Under the pieces are notes generated by a model. It had not been told where the DNA came from, made no database searches, and worked only from the letters and a program-made list of their open reading frames with translations. Below, in pieces: positions 8,745-17,392 of a stretch of 64,000 nt of DNA (positions within the stretch are counted from its first letter, which is position 1; each line of letters starts with the position of its first letter). This DNA is from Shewanella gaetbuli (lineage in GTDB: Bacteria; Pseudomonadota; Gammaproteobacteria; Enterobacterales; Shewanellaceae): the NCBI RefSeq assembly GCF_023284065.1, contig NZ_JAKIKP010000009.1, forward strand, positions 96,002 through 160,001. Reading direction: 5' to 3'. The position numbers and the translations under genes are program-made.

Positions 8745-10400
8745 CTATAGCTCATCTTCCCATTTGATTACTGCGCCGCGCACACCATCGACCTTGGCGC
8801 TAAATTGCTTTTCAAGCACATGACGTTTGATTTTTAAGGTTGGCGTTAATACGTCGTTTTCAACAGTCCAAGGTTCATTAACTACTACAATAGCATCAAC
8901 ATGTTCATGTGATTCTAAGTTTGGATTAATGCTATCTAAGGTTGCTTTTAATGACGCGCGCACTTCTTCCCGAGGCTGTCTTGCTGCGCCTTCAGAAAGC
9001 TGCACAATTGCCACTGGGTGAGGTAATCCTGAGCCAATAACACAAATCAGTTCAATATGTGAGTCTTGTGCTAGCTTACGTTCAATAGGTACTGGAGCGA
9101 CGTATTTACCTTTAGAGGTTTTGAAATTATCTTTTACCCGGCCAGTAATATTAATATAGCCGTCGGCGTCAATTTCACATAAGTCACCGGTATAGAAGAA
9201 GCCATCTTCATCAAATGCGGCAGCCGTCGCTTCTTCTTGTAAGTAATAGCCTTGCATCACTCCGGGGCTTTTCACCATCAGTTCGCCTTGGTCTGTTCGG
9301 CGCACTTGGCAGCCTTCAACTGCGCGTCCTACGCTACCAATTTTGTTGGCATTGAACGGGAAGTTAATAATTGAGTAAGCGCTATTTTCGGTCATACCCC
9401 AAGCTTCACAAATATTCATACCTATGCTGTGGTACCAATTAAGTAAGCTGGGTGGAATAGGCGCTGAGCCTGAACCTAATAAACGACAATGCTCAAGACC
9501 TAAGCCTTTTTGAATTTTACGTTTTACTATACTGCTGATAATCGGCAGTTTTAGTAACAAGTTAAGCTTACTTTCGCCAATTTTGTTGATGATATTGAGG
9601 TGGAACAAGGTCCACAATCTCGGGACTGAGAAAAATACCGTTGGACGACAACGCTGTACGTCAGCCACAAAACTATCAAGACTTTCAACAAATGCCACCG
9701 AAGAGCCTGAATAGAAAGAAGACCCTTGTATTGCGACTCGCTCGGTAATATGAGCCAGTGGTAAATATGATAGTAATCTATCTGACGGAGTAGTTTGTAA
9801 ATCGCGAACTACGGCTTCACACGTCCAGCTGTAGTTGGCAAATGTGTGAATAGCCCCTTTAGGCTTACCCGTTGAGCCTGATGTATAAATGAGGGTCATT
9901 ATGTCATCAGTAGAAGGGAGTGGCGCATCAACTAAGGGCTCACCTAAGCTGAGTAATTGTTGCCATTGATATTGTGACGGCATGGTGTCGTAAGGCATCG
10001 CAAGACGCAGTAAATCGCCACCAACACCGGCTTCTTGATCTGCCCAGTAATCTAATTTGCCGGTAAAAATTGCTTTAGTACCGCTATGTTCCAAAACATA
10101 GCGAATAGTATCGGCATTGGCTGTTGGGTAAATAGGCACGCTAATATAGCCACCTAGCATTAACGCTAAATCTGTAATAAACCACTCGGCGCAGTTTTTA
10201 GATAAAATCGCCACTTTGTCCCCAGGAACAAGCCCTAAATGACGCAGTGCCCCAGCGATTTGTTGAACCTGCTGCTGCACTTCACGCCAAGTAAACTCAA
10301 CGTATTTACCGTCTATAGGTTGGCGTAAGTAGACAGTGTCACCTTGAGTTTCAACCCAATGCGATAACATTTCAACAGGGGTTTTAATTGCATTATTCAT
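8745..10400 (-). CDS. AMP-binding acyl-CoA synthetase (long-chain fatty acid-CoA ligase type)
   Basis: The 551-residue protein carries the ANL-superfamily signatures. These are the P-loop-like LIYTSGSTGKPKG near residues 170-182, the EAWGMTENS adenylation motif, and the YTGDLCEIDADGYI hinge followed by GRVKDNFKTSKGKYVAP with the catalytic-lysine region. It should activate a fatty acid to acyl-AMP and then acyl-CoA at the cytoplasmic side of the inner membrane. It resembles the eukaryotic-like long-chain branch (MLSHWVETQGDTVYLRQP start) more than FadD. A strong palindrome resembling a PsrA operator stands 37-64 bp upstream, which supports a fatty-acid role. It appears to be a single-gene unit with its own terminator. 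Confidence 0.88.
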   Translation of the reverse strand: MNNAIKTPVEMLSHWVETQGDTVYLRQPIDGKYVEFTWREVQQQVQQIAGALRHLGLVPGDKVAILSKNCAEWFITDLALMLGGYISVPIYPTANADTIRYVLEHSGTKAIFTGKLDYWADQEAGVGGDLLRLAMPYDTMPSQYQWQQLLSLGEPLVDAPLPSTDDIMTLIYTSGSTGKPKGAIHTFANYSWTCEAVVRDLQTTPSDRLLSYLPLAHITERVAIQGSSFYSGSSVAFVESLDSFVADVQRCRPTVFFSVPRLWTLFHLNIINKIGESKLNLLLKLPIISSIVKRKIQKGLGLEHCRLLGSGSAPIPPSLLNWYHSIGMNICEAWGMTENSAYSIINFPFNANKIGSVGRAVEGCQVRRTDQGELMVKSPGVMQGYYLQEEATAAAFDEDGFFYTGDLCEIDADGYINITGRVKDNFKTSKGKYVAPVPIERKLAQDSHIELICVIGSGLPHPVAIVQLSEGAARQPREEVRASLKATLDSINPNLESHEHVDAIVVVNEPWTVENDVLTPTLKIKRHVLEKQFSAKVDGVRGAVIKWEDEL

Positions 10401-10436
10401 AGGGTTTTTCTCTTAATTATAATTTTTGAAAATACG

Positions 10437-10464
10437 ACTAGTTCAAACATGCGTTTGAACTAGT
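10437..10464 (-). promoter_or_regulatory. Candidate PsrA-type fatty-acid operator
   Basis: Two perfect 12-base arms, ACTAGTTCAAAC and GTTTGAACTAGT, flank a 4-base centre (ATGC). The core AAAC-N4-GTTTG fits the published PsrA consensus of pseudomonads and relatives, in which a TetR-type repressor releases DNA on binding long-chain fatty acids. It is 37 bp upstream of the acyl-CoA synthetase start. The rest of the 334-bp gap to the divergent GNAT gene shows nothing else I can name. Operator identity is inference from motif similarity. Confidence 0.65.
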
Positions 10465-10734
10465 ATGGCGAGTTTTGTGAACTGGCGCAAATAGTTTGAG
10501 TTGCCTAGATGTTAATCATTTATCGTTGATTAGAAGATCTGACCAGCTTAAAAACCGTAAATATGTAATAAAAACCAGATTTAATCGCTAGTTTGTTAAT
10601 TTGGGGTTGCGGCAGTTTGAGGCTGGTTTAGTGCTTTTGGGTGGGGTATGTTGTTAAAAGGTTTTGGATTGGTTTGGTGCTCGTGATTGACCGGTTTGCC
10701 TTTAACGAAGCGATATTAATTTTTGGAGTAAAAC

Positions 10735-11181
10735 TTGATAGATAATTCACCAATAAATGTACAGTTTATCTCGATTAAAACTGAAGATTTAGCGATATCG
10801 GCGCAGCTAACTTATACCAATATGAGTCGTTATTATGCTCGTTATGGTGTGGATTGGGATGTGAGTAAAATTCTGGCGCAAATTAGCCATTTAGATAATT
10901 GGCAAATTTTATTGCAGGGTGAAATTGTTGGGGCATTACGCTTATCATTTGATGCTGAGTGTTGTTATTTACGCGATTTACAAGTGTCACAGCAGCATCA
11001 AGGTAAAGGTGTAGGAGGGCATGCGCTGAATTATGTGGCACAGTTTGCACTCGCTTCAGGCGTAAAGCGTATTGAGCTAAAAGTATTTAAGATTAGCCCT
11101 GCTTATCCACTTTATTGTCGTTACGGGTTTGAGGTATCTGATGAGGATGAGCGATTTTATTACATGACAAAACCGCTTTAA
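10735..11181 (+). CDS. GNAT family N-acetyltransferase
   Basis: This is a 148-residue single-domain acetyltransferase. The acetyl-CoA pyrophosphate-binding loop is visible as QQHQGKGVGG (about residues 86-95), preceded by the beta-strand LRDLQVS and followed by the C-terminal RYGFEVSDEDERFY typical of the fold. The start is TTG at 10735 with a GGAG eight bases upstream. No in-frame ATG gives a complete domain. The substrate cannot be predicted. It is transcribed toward trmH, which is convergent and only 25 bp away. Confidence 0.8.
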   Translation: MIDNSPINVQFISIKTEDLAISAQLTYTNMSRYYARYGVDWDVSKILAQISHLDNWQILLQGEIVGALRLSFDAECCYLRDLQVSQQHQGKGVGGHALNYVAQFALASGVKRIELKVFKISPAYPLYCRYGFEVSDEDERFYYMTKPL

Positions 11182-11206
11182 CATTGCCTATAAGTTGGCT
11201 TTATAA

Positions 11207-11908
11207 TTATGCTTCTTCTGCATTAGGATCAGGCTCTCGCATGCGCTGCCACCATGACTCATCTGCGGCAATTTGGCCTTGTTGATCAATGGTTGGGTAA
11301 GGGATATTTTTGCGTCGGCAGGCTTTTGCATAAACTGGATGGCCCTGTTCAAATAACATTTTTTGGCAATAAGCGTAGTCTAAGGTGCGTTTGCCATACA
11401 TGCCTGCTTTTTCACGTTGCATTTGAGCTTCATACATAATCAATGCTGAGGCAACTGAAACATTAAGCGATTGCACCATGCCAAGCATTGGGATAATAAT
11501 GTGCTGATCTGCAATTGCTAGCCCTTCAGGACTAACACCGTCCCGTTCATTTCCCATAATGATTACTGTAGGTTTGGTGTAATCAACCTTACGAAAATCT
11601 ACCGCAGATTCTGAAAAATTAGTGGCTAAAACTTGCATGTTTTGGCTGTTAAACGCCTGTGCGGCATCATTCATATTATGATGCACTATGGTTTTAACCC
11701 ATTGTTGACTACCTGAAGCCGTATTACCAGATACGCGCATTTCAATATCGGGCCATACGGCATGAACTTGGTGAATACCTACTGCATCTGCCGTGCGGAC
11801 AATGGCGGAGATATTTTGCGATTTATGCACAGTGTCTAAGCAGAGGGTTAAATCTGCTTGGCGGTTATCAAGCATTTGATTAATGCGGGCAAAACGTTCT
11901 GGGCTCAT
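11207..11908 (-). CDS. trmH: tRNA (guanosine(18)-2'-O)-methyltransferase TrmH
   Basis: TrmH is a SPOUT methyltransferase that 2'-O-methylates G18 in the D-loop of tRNAs. The 233-residue protein has the three SpoU motifs: NISAIVRTADAVG at 32-44 (N32 and catalytic R38), NERDGVS at 120-126, and IPMLGMVQSLNVSVA at 139-153 forming the trefoil knot that binds S-adenosylmethionine. The C-terminal extension with CRRKNIPYP matches the TrmH subfamily. It lies downstream of spoT and ridA as in related genomes, but a terminator hairpin separates it from ridA, so it may have its own promoter. Confidence 0.95.
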   Translation of the reverse strand: MSPERFARINQMLDNRQADLTLCLDTVHKSQNISAIVRTADAVGIHQVHAVWPDIEMRVSGNTASGSQQWVKTIVHHNMNDAAQAFNSQNMQVLATNFSESAVDFRKVDYTKPTVIIMGNERDGVSPEGLAIADQHIIIPMLGMVQSLNVSVASALIMYEAQMQREKAGMYGKRTLDYAYCQKMLFEQGHPVYAKACRRKNIPYPTIDQQGQIAADESWWQRMREPDPNAEEA

Positions 11909-11969
11909 AATTCGGTATACTTTTGGACGGTGTTTAGTATTGGTTTCAATTATTACAGATAATAAAAAA

Positions 11970-11985
11970 GGGCGCCAAAGCGCCC
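11970..11985 (-). terminator. Terminator after ridA
   Basis: A GC-rich 6-bp stem GGGCGC/GCGCCC with a CAAA loop is followed on the minus strand by six T residues. It lies 20 bp past the ridA stop and would end or attenuate the gmk-rpoZ-spoT-ridA transcript before trmH. Confidence 0.75.
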
Positions 11986-12005
11986 CCTTAGAGCATAATT
12001 AAAGC

Positions 12006-12389
12006 TTATAGCTCCATTATTCCGTCCATTTCAACCAATGAACCTTTTGGTAACTCTTTCACGCCAATGGCTGCACGAGCAGGGTAAGGTTGGCTAAAGT
12101 AGCGACTCATAATGTCGTTCACGGTGGCAAAGTGAGACAAGTCAGTTAAAAAGATATTCAGTTTTACAATGTCGCTCATCTTCCCGCCAGCGGCTTCACA
12201 TACTGCCGTAAGGTTTTCAAATACTTGAACAACTTGAGCAGAAAAATCGTCGCTCACCATTTCCATTGTTGCTGGAACTAGTGGGATTTGACCTGATAAA
12301 TAAACGGTAGAACCGACCTTAACCGCTTGAGAATAGGTGCCAATTGCCTGTGGTGCTTTGTCGGTCGCGATAATTGTTTTTTCTGCCAT
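12006..12389 (-). CDS. ridA: RidA family reactive enamine/imine deaminase
   Basis: RidA hydrolyses reactive 2-aminoacrylate-type enamines released by PLP enzymes and so protects other PLP enzymes. The 127-residue length is standard for the YjgF/YER057c fold. The catalytic arginine (R105 in PARAAIGV) and the partner glutamate (E120 in VEMDGI) align with the positions used in enterobacterial RidA. The [13 protein letters not shown] strand (VYLSGQIPL, 29-37) is also typical. The gene is 36 bp downstream of spoT in the same direction and is followed by a terminator, which makes it the last gene of the spoT transcription unit. Confidence 0.93.
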   Translation of the reverse strand: MAEKTIIATDKAPQAIGTYSQAVKVGSTVYLSGQIPLVPATMEMVSDDFSAQVVQVFENLTAVCEAAGGKMSDIVKLNIFLTDLSHFATVNDIMSRYFSQPYPARAAIGVKELPKGSLVEMDGIMEL

Positions 12390-12425
12390 GATAATGTCTC
12401 TTGTTGATTATTATGAATATAAATA

Positions 12426-14531
12426 TTATCTGTTGCGTGATGTTCTTAGCACTTCAGGAAGTACGCGTATACGACGCATAACATTAGCTAAATGAACACG
12501 ATCTTTAACCGAGATGCGAAGGTTAATTTGGAATACGCGGCCATCACGCTCTTCGGTACTGAGGTTATGAATATTTGACCCAGCAGAAGCAATAATGGAG
12601 GTGATTTTAGCCAGTGCGCCTTGGTGGTTAACAATTTCTACTCGCAAGTTAGCTTGGTACTCAACCCCTTCAGTGTTGTCCCAATGAACCGAAATATATT
12701 TATCAGGCTCACCTTGGTAACCGCGAATATTGGCGCAGCTTTCCATATGAACAACTAAGCCTTTACCTGGGCTAACATGGGCAATTACTGCATCACCCGG
12801 AATAGGGCGACAGCAATTTGCATAGGTTACTAGCATACCTTCTGCACCCCGAATAGGCATTAAGTGACCGTCTTTACTATCAACTGACTCTAGCTTTTGC
12901 CCAAGTAATCGTTGGGCAATTACAATGCTCATGGCATTGCCTAAACCAATGTCGGCTAACAAAGAATCTAAGCTATTATGTTTAGTTTCGCTGATAACTT
13001 TATCAATTAAGTCTGCTGGAATGTCTTCAATTTTAGTGCTGCCAAGTGCGTGGTTAAGTAAACGACGACCTAACGCGACTGCATTGTCACCTTTAAGGCT
13101 TTTTAATACTTGGCGAATTTTGCCGCGGGCTTTACCGGTAACCACAAAGTTTAACCATGCAGCATTGGGTCTGGCACCTTTAGCGGTGATAATTTCAACC
13201 GTTTGCCCTGAGATTAATGGTTGACTTAATGGATACGCTTGGCGGTTTACCCTTGCACCCACACAGGTGTTACCCACATCGGTATGTACTTCATAAGCAA
13301 AGTCGACCGCAGTGGCATTAACAGGCAGTTCTAAAATTCTGCCTTCTGGTGTGAATACATAAATTTCGTCAGGGAAAAGTTCTGTTTTAACGTTTTCAAC
13401 AAATTCAAATGAGCTAGACGCACTTTGTTGTAACTCAAGTAAGCTTTGCATCCATTTGCGTGCTCTAACTTGAGTGGTATTTTGTTGCGAAGCATCGGTT
13501 TTGTTTTTATACATCCAATGCGCCGCGACCCCTTTATCGGCCATTTGGTCCATTTCTTCGGTACGTATTTGCACTTCAACCGGCACGGCATGGGGGCCAA
13601 ATAATGAGGTATGTAATGATTGGTAACCATTGGCTTTAGGGATGGCAATATAATCTTTAAATCGGCCAGGGTGGGGTTTATATAACCCGTGCATTGCACC
13701 TAATACGCGGTAGCAAGTGTCTATACTATCAACGATAACCCTAAAGGCATAAATATCCATCACCTCTTCAAATTGCAGCTCTTTGTTGCGCATTTTTTGG
13801 TAAATGGAATAGAGGTTTTTTTCACGCCCTTTAACGGTGCCTTTAATACCAGCGTCTTCAAGACGGGTTTCAATAGCGCTTTCAATGCTATTGATTAACT
13901 CTTTGCGGTTGCCGCGTGCTGAACGAACCACTTCCTTTATCACCCGATAACGCATGGGGTAATAAGCATGAAAGCCTAAATCTTCTAATTCAATCTTGAT
14001 GTTATGAATACCAAGACGGTTAGCGATAGGGGCGTAAATTTCAAGAGTTTCACGGGCAATACGGCGACGCTTGTCTGGGCGTAATGCCCCAAGGGTGCGC
14101 ATGTTGTGTGTGCGGTCTGCAAGTTTGATCAGAATGACCCGAATATCTTGCGTCATTGCCATCATCATTTTGCGAAAGTTTTCAGCTTGAGCCTCTTTCT
14201 TATCGCGAAATTTGATTTTATCTAGTTTAGATACACCTTCAACTAATTCTGCCACATCAATGCCGAATAACTCAGTGAGCTCTTCTTTGGTGACGGGAGT
14301 ATCTTCGATGGTGTCATGAAGCAGTGCTGCCATTAACGACTCATAATCAAGGCGCATGTCAGCAAGGATGCGAGCAACCGCAACCGGATGGGTGATGTAA
14401 GGCTCGCCACTTGTGCGCATTTGCCCTTCGTGGGCGTCTCGCGCAACCAAATAGGCCTGCTTGAGTAATTCTAGTTGTTCCGGCTCCAAATAATGGGATG
14501 CCGATTCCTTCAGACCTTCAAACAGATACAA
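12426..14531 (-). CDS. spoT: Bifunctional (p)ppGpp synthetase/hydrolase SpoT
   Basis: This 701-residue RSH protein governs the stringent response. The HD hydrolase domain (about 25-180) has an intact HDTIEDT motif, so the protein should be able to degrade (p)ppGpp. The synthetase domain (about 235-345) includes YQSLHTSLFGP. The TGS domain (about 385-445) starts at DEIYVFTPEG. The conserved-cysteine region (YANCCRPIPGD) and a C-terminal ACT domain (about 625-700) follow. It is 13 bp downstream of rpoZ in the gmk-rpoZ-spoT-ridA unit. Confidence 0.97.
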   Translation of the reverse strand: MYLFEGLKESASHYLEPEQLELLKQAYLVARDAHEGQMRTSGEPYITHPVAVARILADMRLDYESLMAALLHDTIEDTPVTKEELTELFGIDVAELVEGVSKLDKIKFRDKKEAQAENFRKMMMAMTQDIRVILIKLADRTHNMRTLGALRPDKRRRIARETLEIYAPIANRLGIHNIKIELEDLGFHAYYPMRYRVIKEVVRSARGNRKELINSIESAIETRLEDAGIKGTVKGREKNLYSIYQKMRNKELQFEEVMDIYAFRVIVDSIDTCYRVLGAMHGLYKPHPGRFKDYIAIPKANGYQSLHTSLFGPHAVPVEVQIRTEEMDQMADKGVAAHWMYKNKTDASQQNTTQVRARKWMQSLLELQQSASSSFEFVENVKTELFPDEIYVFTPEGRILELPVNATAVDFAYEVHTDVGNTCVGARVNRQAYPLSQPLISGQTVEIITAKGARPNAAWLNFVVTGKARGKIRQVLKSLKGDNAVALGRRLLNHALGSTKIEDIPADLIDKVISETKHNSLDSLLADIGLGNAMSIVIAQRLLGQKLESVDSKDGHLMPIRGAEGMLVTYANCCRPIPGDAVIAHVSPGKGLVVHMESCANIRGYQGEPDKYISVHWDNTEGVEYQANLRVEIVNHQGALAKITSIIASAGSNIHNLSTEERDGRVFQINLRISVKDRVHLANVMRRIRVLPEVLRTSRNR

Positions 14532-14544
14532 GTGGCGCTACTCC

Positions 14545-14823
14545 TTAAATTACGCGACCTTCTGCAATAGCAGCAACAGCGGCTATTTCAGCAGCTTCAC
14601 GTTCACGGACAGTTTGACGTTCGTCAGCGTCTAAAGTATTCGAGGTGACTAAACCTAATTCGATTTCGCGTAATGCGATAACGGTTGGTTTGTCATTCAT
14701 CTCTTCAACCATAGGGTCTTTACCTTGCACGGCGATTTGGCGTGCACGACGCGCCGCAACCAAAATCATATCGAAACGGTTACCAATTTGTTCTACAGCG
14801 TCTTCTACAGTTACGCGAGCCAT
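14545..14823 (-). CDS. rpoZ: RNA polymerase omega subunit
   Basis: The 92-residue protein from [17 protein letters not shown] is the standard omega subunit, which assists beta-prime folding and RNA polymerase assembly and takes part in ppGpp binding. The frame is open upstream to 14916, but the conserved family start is the ATG at 14821-14823. The extra upstream residues would overlap the end of gmk and match nothing in the family. The gene lies 61 bp after gmk and 13 bp before spoT. Confidence 0.96.
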   Translation of the reverse strand: MARVTVEDAVEQIGNRFDMILVAARRARQIAVQGKDPMVEEMNDKPTVIALREIELGLVTSNTLDADERQTVREREAAEIAAVAAIAEGRVI

Positions 14824-14884
14824 GTGTTGAAACTCCAGTGTTATCTTCGAGGAAAAAATGACGCAAAATTGTACACTAAGACAA

Positions 14885-15508
14885 TTAGTTTGCCAATAGA
14901 TCGTCAAGCATATCATTGTGTGTATGGGTCTGACTAGCCATGGTGAGCCGTTGACTGCGAATGATTGCCTGTAAATCGGTTAAAGCGGTGTCAAAATCAT
15001 CGTTTACGATGACAAAATCATATTGCTTGTAATGTGACATTTCAGACACTGCTTGCGCCATACGATTGTCAATAACCTCTTGACTGTCTTGGCCTCGGCC
15101 AGTCAGTCTGCGAGCTAGCTCATCTTTTGATGGTGGTAAAATAAATACCCCGATCGCTTCTGGCATTAATTTTTTAACTTGTTCGCCACCTTGCCAATCA
15201 ATATCTAAAAAGACATCAATACCATTGGCTAATGTTTGTTCAATTACCGTGCGTGACGTGCCGTAATAATTACCAAATACTTCTGCCCACTCAAAAAAAG
15301 CATTTTCAGCGATTAAGGCTTTGAATTGTTCAACGGTGACAAAATGGTAATGTTGGCCATCTACTTCGCCGGGGCGAGGTTGACGAGTGGTATGAGAGAC
15401 AGAAACTTGTTTGTCTAGAGGCTTGTCTTTCAATAGTGCCGATATCAACGATGATTTTCCTGCGCCACTGGGGGCTGACACAATAAAAAGGTTTCCACGA
15501 GTACTCAT
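14885..15508 (-). CDS. gmk: Guanylate kinase
   Basis: This enzyme phosphorylates GMP to GDP. The 207-residue protein opens with the P-loop [10 protein letters not shown] (about 11-20). It then shows the GMP-binding region [21 protein letters not shown] and the lid [14 protein letters not shown]. It is the first gene of the gmk-rpoZ-spoT-ridA series, so nucleotide supply and alarmone metabolism are co-transcribed, as in other gammaproteobacteria. The C-terminal tail with [15 protein letters not shown] is ordinary for the genus-level family. Confidence 0.96.
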   Translation of the reverse strand: MSTRGNLFIVSAPSGAGKSSLISALLKDKPLDKQVSVSHTTRQPRPGEVDGQHYHFVTVEQFKALIAENAFFEWAEVFGNYYGTSRTVIEQTLANGIDVFLDIDWQGGEQVKKLMPEAIGVFILPPSKDELARRLTGRGQDSQEVIDNRMAQAVSEMSHYKQYDFVIVNDDFDTALTDLQAIIRSQRLTMASQTHTHNDMLDDLLAN

Positions 15509-15569
15509 ATTCTTGCTGTTCTCATATAACGGTTAAGAAAATGCTAGGGTATAAAGACCTTTAGCAGTT

Positions 15570-15842
15570 AAATTTTGTTCGAGATAGAATCGTTTTAGGC
15601 GCGACAAGGAGTATGTAGCCTAGTCACTCTAAGTAAATACTGCTTAACAAAGCATAAAGCGATTATAGCCGAACCCTTCGGGCAGCCTTTGTGGTTCATT
15701 TCTACGACGTTATTGGCTTTTAATGTAGGCTAGCTATATGTCAAAGCCTCTGCTTTGATATAAATTCCCACATAGCGCTGTAAAAATCAGCTCGAAAGGC
15801 CAGCAGATCCTTATATTATAACTCAACAAAAACAGCCTACAT
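15570..15842. repeat. Structured intergenic element, probable dispersed repeat
   Basis: The 603-bp gap between gmk and the next gene contains about 270 bp that looks like a compact structured element. ATGTAGGCT (15723-15731) and AGCCTACAT (15834-15842) form a 9-bp inverted pair. Inside it is a perfect 7-bp hairpin TCAAAGC/GCTTTGA with a CTCT loop (15741-15758). The left part holds CGAACCCTTCGGGC and ATGTAGCCTAG. No frame is open across it. I recall similar sequence recurring between genes in Shewanella, but copy number cannot be tested here. The remaining 270 bp up to 16111 show no further structure and should hold the promoter of the next gene. Confidence 0.5.
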
Positions 15843-16111
15843 AGTCATAAGAATAGGACAATTTAGTTTTTAAGTGATTAATTAATGAGTATATCAACCA
15901 AGATCACAGATTATTTCTGTCAGTGATTGGGGCACTAAAGTTAGCGTTTTTTATGACTCAGTGACCATTTTAGGTGAAGTCAGTATAAGTTTTTCACCAA
16001 GGCTCGCTGAGCTAGATAGGTTCAGGGTACAATAAGGCGTACTTTTATATTTTCGTTTAAAAACTCCCGCTGTGATTAACGCTTTTTGGGGAGACGACTT
16101 AAGGATTTTCC

Positions 16112-17338
16112 ATGCAGTTGAATACGCTTTGGTGCTATCAAGGCCGCGATAATAATCTCCGTTTTATGGCAATTTTGCTCGCTTGCTATAGTTTGTTAGC
16201 ATTAGTGAGCCTGATTTTTCCTCATAGTTTATTCATTATATTGGTTCTTGCCGTTTCTAGTGCGGTGACAGGTTTATCAGCATTTAGACGTTTACGAGAT
16301 GCGTCCAAAGCCAATTATTGGTTATTAGCTGCCGTTATCCCTCATATCATTTTTGGTATGGGGTGTTATTTTATATGGCCGTTGGGCGTTATTGCGGGCT
16401 TAGGATTATTTGGCATTGCATTTGGCGTGTTCATTAGTTTTTTTCCAGCGGCTAAAAAACAGGTCTATCAAGAGGGGTACTATGGCCCGCGATTACAAAC
16501 AAAATCAGAATTAGGCCAAGTTCGGCAGCGCTACGAGCCGCAAGTTTTTGGTGGTCAACCAACAGAAAACGTATCCCATGAGTCAGTCGCTGACACTACA
16601 AATAACTTTACTGCAGATGAGCCTTACGCCGCTGTAAGAATGGATGAACTAGCGACCACAGAGATGGTAACACCCCCTAACAATGCCACATTAACAGCCA
16701 ATAACAGTGAGCCACTAACTCAGCCTTGGCACGCAGACCATCGGTTTGAGGTAGACAAGAATGCGCTGGATACCGGCTCTGTGACTGAGCTACTCAAGTC
16801 ATGGGGAAATGTGGCTAAAACACATCAACAACAACTGATATTGGGCTTGAAGGTCGTTGGCGGTGTATGTGCTTTGGGGCTCATAATCTGGGGAGTGGTT
16901 GCAGTTAAAAACGGGTTTGAAACAGATGACAACCTTGATGCTGCTGCTACTGAAATGAATGAACCTGACCAGTCTCAAAATAGGGTCAGTGCTAAATTAC
17001 CTGATGGTTTTTGGATAGTCATGCAAGATAATATCCTGATTGTTCGCTGGTTAGGTGAAGTGGGGGATGCTGAAACCCTATGGCGTTTGGATTCAGCTCA
17101 AGGCGACAAAAGCTGCAGTTATCTTGAGTTTAATGATGGTAGCCAGTATCGCCCCATGCGAGTGGATTTAAAAGCTGACGAGTCAACCGAAGCGCGTTTT
17201 TCACCTTTAGATAACAAATCTATTATTAATCACATCGCAATGCGTGGTAGTTTTACACTTTGCGGATATGACTTTAGCTTAAAGGGCAGTCAAGCAACCT
17301 TGCAACAGCATGCCGTATTTGCTGATTTTTTAAGATAA
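16112..17338 (+). CDS. Membrane protein of unknown function
   Basis: I do not recognise this 408-residue protein. It has an N-terminal block of about four hydrophobic helices (about residues 18-37, 40-58, 68-88, 90-112). A polar linker with many Thr/Asn/Glu residues (about 113-235) follows, then one more transmembrane helix (about 246-264) and a C-terminal globular domain of about 140 residues. The C-terminal domain has two cysteines (SCSYLEFN and FTLCGYDFS) that could be disulphide-bonded in the periplasm. A tidy start (ATG with AAGGA upstream) and full-length codon use support a real gene. It is probably transcribed alone or with the kinase 54 bp downstream. Confidence 0.7.
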   Translation: MQLNTLWCYQGRDNNLRFMAILLACYSLLALVSLIFPHSLFIILVLAVSSAVTGLSAFRRLRDASKANYWLLAAVIPHIIFGMGCYFIWPLGVIAGLGLFGIAFGVFISFFPAAKKQVYQEGYYGPRLQTKSELGQVRQRYEPQVFGGQPTENVSHESVADTTNNFTADEPYAAVRMDELATTEMVTPPNNATLTANNSEPLTQPWHADHRFEVDKNALDTGSVTELLKSWGNVAKTHQQQLILGLKVVGGVCALGLIIWGVVAVKNGFETDDNLDAAATEMNEPDQSQNRVSAKLPDGFWIVMQDNILIVRWLGEVGDAETLWRLDSAQGDKSCSYLEFNDGSQYRPMRVDLKADESTEARFSPLDNKSIINHIAMRGSFTLCGYDFSLKGSQATLQQHAVFADFLR

Positions 17339-17392
17339 ATTTTGATATATGGACTCGTAGAGTTTGCGAAAGAATAAAAATGGAGTGTGTGA

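Noticed and set aside
14824..14916. Upstream extension of rpoZ by 31 codons
   Set aside because: The extension overlaps gmk and is not part of the omega family. MARVTVEDA is the conserved start.
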